Below, in pieces: positions 16,184 to 20,272 of a stretch of DNA of 20,272 bases; within the stretch, counting starts at the first letter, position 1, and every line of letters begins with the position of its first letter. Location: contig CAZPAH010000046.1 in NCBI GenBank assembly GCA_964584495.1, positions 1 to 20,272 on the forward strand. Reading direction: 5' to 3'. The notes under the pieces are model-generated. The model worked only from the letters and a program-made list of their open reading frames with translations, did no database searches and was not told the DNA's origin. The DNA comes from CAZPAH01 sp964584495. Its GTDB lineage: Bacteria > Krumholzibacteriota > Krumholzibacteriia > Krumholzibacteriales > Krumholzibacteriaceae. Both the position numbers and the translations under genes were made by a program.

Positions 16184-18430
16184 ATGAGATTCCTGGCGCT
16201 GACAATCTTGATGCTACTCGTTATCTCCACGGGAGCCGACGCGATCGAAATCGGGCGGATCGATATAGAGGGAAATGTCTTCGTCACCCGTAAGAAGATC
16301 ATTTCGGTGTTCGCTCTTTCTCCCGGGGAGGAGTATAACGCGGAGAAGGTTTCACTGGCCGTGAAACGGCTCGCGAGGACGAAGGATTTCGCCGATATCG
16401 CAGCTTACTACAGCGAGGAGGACGGCAAGGCGGTAATAACCCTGAAGGTCGAGGAATACCCGAGGGTCAAGAAGGTTTTTCTCGAGGGAAACGATAATAT
16501 CAAGGAAATCGATATTAAGAACAAGTTGACCCTTAGGGAAGGTTTCTTCGCCCGTCCGGCCATGATCACCCGCGACATTTCGGCGATCAAGGATCTATAC
16601 GGGGAAAAAGGGTATAACCGCGTAAAGATCGAGACGAGGGAGACCCCCGTGCAGGGGGAGCACTCGGTAAATATCACATACGTGATAGAGGAAGGGCGGA
16701 AGGTCAAGATCAGGCATATAGATTTCTTAGGTAACGGTGCCATCGAGTCGGCGAAGCTGAGAAAGGTCATGGAGAGCAAGGAGGATCACTGGTACCGCGG
16801 GGGCGAGTACAAACCGAAGGTTCTGGAGGAAGATCTTAAGAAGATCCAGGAAATGTACGGAAACGAGGGATATCTCGACGCGATCGTAACGGTGGAGAGG
16901 GTCGAGGAGATAAATGACGGCGAGCATGTCGATCTCTATGTGAAGGTGGACGAGGGGGCGAGGTATTACGTCGGCCGGATCAAATGGGACGGCAACGAGG
17001 TTATAGACGACCAGGATATCGCCGATCTCATCTTCCTGAAGAAGGGAGATCCCTTCTCCCTGGCCAATATAGATATCATCCAAATGTCGATCAATTCCCT
17101 CTACTGGGAAAAAGGCTATATCTGGAGCAGGGTGATACCCGACCGGAAGATCAGGAGAAGGAATATCGATCTCGATCTGGAGATCGTGGAGAACAACCCA
17201 GCTTCGATAAACGAAATCAAAATCAGCGGGAACACGAAGACCTTCGAATCGGTAATCCGCAGGGAGCTCGACGTCTATCCGGGAGACAGGTTCATTCTTG
17301 GGGACGTGCAGAGGAGCGTCCGCGAGATATTCCAGCTGGGCTATTTCAACGGTCCCCCGCGGATCGATACAGAGCAGGTCAACGAGGAAGGCGACATAAA
17401 CCTGTTGATAAACGTGGAGGAAAAGACGACGGGGAATTTCAAGGCCGGGTTCGGGTTCTCGCAGCTGAACTCGCTGAGCGGGTTTTTCGGCATCCAGGAG
17501 AACAATCTGTTCGGAAGGGGAAAGACGGTCTCCCTCGACTGGGAGTTCGGAAAGTGGAGGCAGAATCTCAACCTGAGCTATTCGGAGCCCCATCTCCTCA
17601 ACACCGAGACGGCCCTTACGGTCAGTGTATTCAACTGGATCCAGGACCGGGTCCAGCAGCAATATTTCTCCGACCGAAGAACCGGATTCTCCGTTCAGAT
17701 GGGACATCCGTTCCCCCTGCTCGATTATACGAGGGTATATCTCAGCTACAGGTTCGAGAAGGTCAAGCTCGGCGACTTCGACAAGCTGTACCCCGCGACA
17801 GGCAGCCTCCGGCTGATCGACTGGCCTTTGAACAAGAGCACCGTTATGCTCAGTCTCGGTAGGAACTCGACCGACAGCCCCTTCCATCCCACGAGGGGCA
17901 CGACGGCGACTCTCAGCGCGGAGGTCGGGGGTGGGCCGTTCGGCGGAAACGTGAAGTTCATCCGCTACAGCGGTGAGATGTCCTGGTTCAGGAACCTTTT
18001 CTGGAAGTTCACATTCCACCTCGATATGGATGTCGGATTGATCGACGGCTACGGCGGATCGGTGGTGCAGGATTACGAGAAATTCAGGCTCGGCGGGAAC
18101 CGGAGGTACCCGTTGAGGGGGTACGATTTCTACGAAGTCGTGCCCGAAGGCAACGACCCCTATGTAGGCGGCCGTTTCATGACCAAGTTCACCCAGGAGA
18201 TCGTTTTCCCGTTCTCGCAGCAGGTTTACGGTCTCGTATTCCTCGATACCGGCAATACCTGGAACTCGTTCCGCGACGCCAACATGTTTGAGCTCAAGAG
18301 AGGACTGGGGCTGGGCGTCAGGATAGAGATGCCGGGAATGGGCAATCTGGGGTTCGATTACGGCTACGGATTCGATAAGGAGGGAGGCCCCGCCTGGGAG
18401 CCCCATTTCATCTTCGGAACCTTCTTCTAA
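16184..18430 (+). CDS. bamA: Outer membrane protein assembly factor BamA
   Basis: BamA is the Omp85 barrel that inserts beta-barrel proteins into the outer membrane. The 748-residue product has a signal peptide (MRFLALTILMLLVISTGADA), five POTRA domains (about 22-400, each with the G-x(3)-GY or EGN-type turns such as DLYGEKGYNRVKI, EMYGNEGYLDAIV, LYWEKGYIWSRV), and a C-terminal 16-strand barrel. The loop-6 motif is present as PLRGYDF (about 640), and the chain ends in Phe (FIFGTFF), the expected beta-signal. ATG 16184 is preferred over GTG 16178 because AGGAAAGG (16171-16178) is correctly spaced for the ATG and would overlap the GTG. It precedes skp and lpxD, a conserved outer-membrane gene order. 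Confidence 0.96.
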   Translation: MRFLALTILMLLVISTGADAIEIGRIDIEGNVFVTRKKIISVFALSPGEEYNAEKVSLAVKRLARTKDFADIAAYYSEEDGKAVITLKVEEYPRVKKVFLEGNDNIKEIDIKNKLTLREGFFARPAMITRDISAIKDLYGEKGYNRVKIETRETPVQGEHSVNITYVIEEGRKVKIRHIDFLGNGAIESAKLRKVMESKEDHWYRGGEYKPKVLEEDLKKIQEMYGNEGYLDAIVTVERVEEINDGEHVDLYVKVDEGARYYVGRIKWDGNEVIDDQDIADLIFLKKGDPFSLANIDIIQMSINSLYWEKGYIWSRVIPDRKIRRRNIDLDLEIVENNPASINEIKISGNTKTFESVIRRELDVYPGDRFILGDVQRSVREIFQLGYFNGPPRIDTEQVNEEGDINLLINVEEKTTGNFKAGFGFSQLNSLSGFFGIQENNLFGRGKTVSLDWEFGKWRQNLNLSYSEPHLLNTETALTVSVFNWIQDRVQQQYFSDRRTGFSVQMGHPFPLLDYTRVYLSYRFEKVKLGDFDKLYPATGSLRLIDWPLNKSTVMLSLGRNSTDSPFHPTRGTTATLSAEVGGGPFGGNVKFIRYSGEMSWFRNLFWKFTFHLDMDVGLIDGYGGSVVQDYEKFRLGGNRRYPLRGYDFYEVVPEGNDPYVGGRFMTKFTQEIVFPFSQQVYGLVFLDTGNTWNSFRDANMFELKRGLGLGVRIEMPGMGNLGFDYGYGFDKEGGPAWEPHFIFGTFF

Positions 18431-18437
18431 AAAAAGG

Positions 18438-18465
18438 TTTATTTTAGATGAAAAAGTTATATATT
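18438..18465 (+). promoter_or_regulatory. Candidate promoter for skp in an AT-rich gap
   Basis: The 68-base gap after bamA is strikingly AT-rich over 18429-18468. TATATT (18460-18465) makes a good -10, while the -35 is poor (TTTATT at 18438-18443, 16-bp spacer). Extra transcription of the chaperone gene is plausible, but support is weak. Confidence 0.3.
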
Positions 18466-18498
18466 GTTCGGGAATATGGATTTCAAAGGAGGCTTACG

Positions 18499-19038
18499 AT
18501 GAGAAAGGTGTCTTTACTGTTTTTGGCCGCTTGCCTGCTTTCGATTATTCCGGCGAGGATCGGCGCGCAGGAGCTGAAGCTCGGATATATCGATACGGTC
18601 AAGATCTTCGGAGATTTCAGTGAGACTATAGAGGCCGAGGGGATCTACAAGAAGGAAGTGGAGGCCTGGAACAAGAAGGCCAAGGAGATGGAGGTCGAGC
18701 TGGCCCAGCTGAGGGAGGAAATCCAGAGCCAGTCACTCATGCTGAGTGAAGACAAGCTTGCCGAGAAGAAGCTCGTTTTCGATCAGAAGGCGGCGGAATA
18801 CAAGAAATTCGTCGAGGATATCTTCGGCGACGAAGGTGAGGCGGCGAGGAGGAACAAGGAGCTCACGCAGCCGATCGTCGAGAAGATCAATGCGGTGATA
18901 GCCCAGATTGCGGAAGAGGAAGGGTACACCCTGGTGCTCGACTCATCGCAGGGAAATATCGTTTACGCCAAAAAGGATATCGATCTCACTCAGAAGGTCA
19001 TAGACAGGCTCAAAGAGCAAATGGAGAGTATAGAATAA
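18499..19038 (+). CDS. skp: Periplasmic chaperone Skp (OmpH family)
   Basis: Skp holds unfolded outer-membrane proteins in the periplasm on the way to BamA. The 179-residue protein starts with a signal peptide (MRKVSLLFLAACLLSIIPARIGA, cleavage near A23/Q24), then the family opening LKLGYIDTVKIF, a long charged coiled-coil (about 45-125, rich in K/E with AQLREEIQSQ and LAEKKLVFDQKAAEY) that forms the tentacles, and the body segment IVEKINAVIAQIAEEEGYTLVLD. ATG 18499 follows a near-perfect AAAGGAGG (18485-18492) at six bases. The in-frame ATG 18448 would put 17 extra charged residues before the signal peptide. Directly between bamA and lpxD, as in many Gram-negatives. Confidence 0.92.
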   Translation: MRKVSLLFLAACLLSIIPARIGAQELKLGYIDTVKIFGDFSETIEAEGIYKKEVEAWNKKAKEMEVELAQLREEIQSQSLMLSEDKLAEKKLVFDQKAAEYKKFVEDIFGDEGEAARRNKELTQPIVEKINAVIAQIAEEEGYTLVLDSSQGNIVYAKKDIDLTQKVIDRLKEQMESIE

Positions 19039-19076
19039 GTTACGCTAATCCGGCCGGAAAATAACCTTAATACTGT

Positions 19077-19105
19077 TTGCATTTTGTTATCGACCGGTTT
19101 AATAT
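19077..19105 (+). promoter_or_regulatory. Candidate promoter for lpxD
   Basis: TTGCAT (19077-19082) and TAATAT (19100-19105) are separated by exactly 17 bp within the 119-base gap after skp. The -35 hexamer and spacing equal those of the bamA candidate. A perfect 10-bp palindrome TCCGGCCGGA sits just upstream (19049-19058), with no T-tract behind it. Confidence 0.4.
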
Positions 19106-19157
19106 CCCCTGAAATCAGCAATGGCTTGTTATGCTTTACGCTGGACGGGAACAGAGT

Positions 19158-20216
19158 ATGCCCTCATATCTGCTTGAAGAGCTGGCAGAAGTGGTCGGCG
19201 GGAAAGTCATCGGTGACGGAGGAATCCGGATCGTCGGGGTTGCCGGTATAAAGGAGGCGCAGGAAGGTCAAATCACCTTTCTAGCCAATCCCAAATATGA
19301 ATCTTATCTCTCAACGACCGCCGCTTCCGCGGTAATAACCCAAGGTAACGGAAATTTCGGGGGATCGGTTATAAAGGTCACCAACCCCTACCTCGCCTTT
19401 CTCAAGGTGGTGACCCTATTCTCCCTGGGCCCGATGGATAGGTACCCGCGGGGGATCCATGAAACGGCCGTAATAGCCGAGAGCGCCGCAATCGGCAAGG
19501 AAGTTTCGATCGGCGCTTATGTCGTTATAGGTGAAAACGTGAAGATCTCCAGGGGGGCGACTATCCTGCCCCTCGCCTGCATCAACGAGGACGTCAAGAT
19601 AGGGGAAGACTGCCTGATCTATCCCCACGTGACCATACGGGAAAGATGCGAGATAGGAGCGAGGGTCATTATTCACTCCGGGGCGGTGATAGGCAGCGAC
19701 GGGTTCGGGTACGCCAAGGATGGAAACAGGCACCACAAGATACCGCAGATAGGCATCGTCAGGATCGAAGACGATGTCGAGGTGGGCGCCAACACAACGA
19801 TCGATAGGGCCACCACGGGAGTGACTCTCATCAAGCGGGGATCGAAGATAGATAATCTCGTTCAGATCGCTCACAATGTCATCGTCGGGGAAAACTCGGT
19901 GCTGGCAGCCCAGGTGGGAGTGTCGGGCAGCACGGAGCTCGGTAAAAATGTCGTTCTGGCCGGCCAGGCCGGCCTTGTCGGACATATAAAGATCGGCGAG
20001 GGGGCCATGGTAGGAGCGCAGGGCGGAGTCACGAAATCCATTCCTTCCGATACTAACGTTTCGGGGTATCCGGCCAGAGAGCATTCCTTCGCGAAAAAGA
20101 TCTATGCCGCTACGACACGTCTTCCCGATCTGCTGAAGGATTTTCGTGACCTCCAGAACAGGGTGAAAGCCCTGGAGAAAGGATTGGGAAGTGATTCGTC
20201 AGCAGAGAACGATTAA
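19158..20216 (+). CDS. lpxD: UDP-3-O-acylglucosamine N-acyltransferase LpxD
   Basis: LpxD adds the N-linked hydroxyacyl chain in the third step of lipid A synthesis. The 352-residue protein has an N-terminal uridine-binding domain (LEELAEVVGGKVIGDG, ITFLANPKY), a left-handed beta-helix of hexapeptide repeats (about 100-300, GAYVVIGENVKI and similar), the HHKIPQIG segment, and a C-terminal helix. The catalytic histidine in QIAHNV is residue 239, the same number as in E. coli LpxD, which supports ATG 19158 (GGGA seven bases upstream) over the in-frame ATG 19131. Presence of LpxD implies a lipopolysaccharide- or lipid A-bearing outer membrane. It overlaps the next gene by 26 bases. Confidence 0.96.
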   Translation: MPSYLLEELAEVVGGKVIGDGGIRIVGVAGIKEAQEGQITFLANPKYESYLSTTAASAVITQGNGNFGGSVIKVTNPYLAFLKVVTLFSLGPMDRYPRGIHETAVIAESAAIGKEVSIGAYVVIGENVKISRGATILPLACINEDVKIGEDCLIYPHVTIRERCEIGARVIIHSGAVIGSDGFGYAKDGNRHHKIPQIGIVRIEDDVEVGANTTIDRATTGVTLIKRGSKIDNLVQIAHNVIVGENSVLAAQVGVSGSTELGKNVVLAGQAGLVGHIKIGEGAMVGAQGGVTKSIPSDTNVSGYPAREHSFAKKIYAATTRLPDLLKDFRDLQNRVKALEKGLGSDSSAEND

Positions 20217-20272
20217 AGACTCATTCACATTCGAGGGAAGCGACATCGATCCTGTGAACGATAAGTTAACAT
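20191..20272 (+). CDS. lpxC: Probable start of LpxC (UDP-3-O-acyl-GlcNAc deacetylase), cut by window end
   Basis: A frame opens at GTG 20191, within the end of lpxD, with AAAGGA (20178-20183) seven bases upstream, and runs off the window after 27 codons. The opening VIRQQRTIKDSFTFEG resembles LpxC N-termini (QRT-x-K then a strand ending EG or TG), and lpxC, often fused to fabZ, follows lpxD in many related genomes. However, the normally conserved GxGLHTG that should come next reads SDIDPVN here. It may be a diverged LpxC, or a different protein. The symbol is tentative. Confidence 0.5.
   Translation, partial: MIRQQRTIKDSFTFEGSDIDPVNDKLT

Noticed and set aside
3931..18406. Long minus-strand open frames opposite polA (3931-5112), prfB (7274-8428) and bamA (16727-18406)
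   Set aside because: They lie opposite well-identified genes, have low-complexity or unrecognisable translations, and arise from GC-rich codon structure on the coding strand.
19049..19058. TCCGGCCGGA palindrome as a skp terminator
   Set aside because: A 10-bp self-complementary site leaves almost no stem after a loop and has no T-tract.
19960..19980. GGCCGGCC repeat or hairpin
   Set aside because: It falls inside lpxD and encodes a normal hexapeptide-repeat stretch (LAGQAGLVG), so it is codon-driven.

Overview
This window reads as a chromosomal segment of a Gram-negative bacterium. It encodes an outer-membrane biogenesis set (BamA, BamD, Skp/OmpH, Lol transporter, LpxD and probably LpxC). 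The DNA is moderately GC-rich, with frequent AGG/AGA arginine and ATA isoleucine codons and many TTG or GTG starts. The combination with McsA-McsB-ClpC, best known from Firmicutes, suggests a deep-branching FCB-type or candidate-phylum lineage (for example Krumholzibacteriota, Latescibacterota, Eisenbacteria or Gemmatimonadota relatives). That placement is inference, because no marker here fixes the phylum. All recognised genes lie on the plus strand, the segment is densely coding, and I see no mobile element, CRISPR array, tRNA or rRNA.

Region 1 (1-3315): the C-terminal part of RimO (ribosomal protein S12 methylthiotransferase), a candidate promoter, then an exported protein of unknown function, a TPR lipoprotein and BamD, tightly packed or overlapping. 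Region 2 (3319-9869): a housekeeping run of nadD, polA, coaE, prfB and lysS. The prfB gene is split by the classic RF2 programmed +1 frameshift and must be read as one gene.

Region 3 (9875-15998): a Lol-type lipoprotein-release permease, its ATPase LolD, then mcsA, mcsB and clpC. These last three are a complete protein-arginine-phosphorylation and unfolding module, without the ctsR repressor gene that normally heads this operon in Firmicutes. A strong hairpin follows clpC. Region 4 (16184-end): bamA, skp, lpxD and the first 27 codons of a probable lpxC, the usual outer-membrane assembly and lipid A order.

Taken together, genes for making and inserting outer-membrane proteins (BamA, BamD, Skp), releasing lipoproteins (Lol) and building lipid A (LpxD, LpxC) surround an arginine-kinase/Clp protein quality-control module. 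Candidate promoters can be seen before the unknown exported gene, lolD, bamA, skp and lpxD, all resting on hexamer matches only. No stretch over 300 bases lacks a gene.
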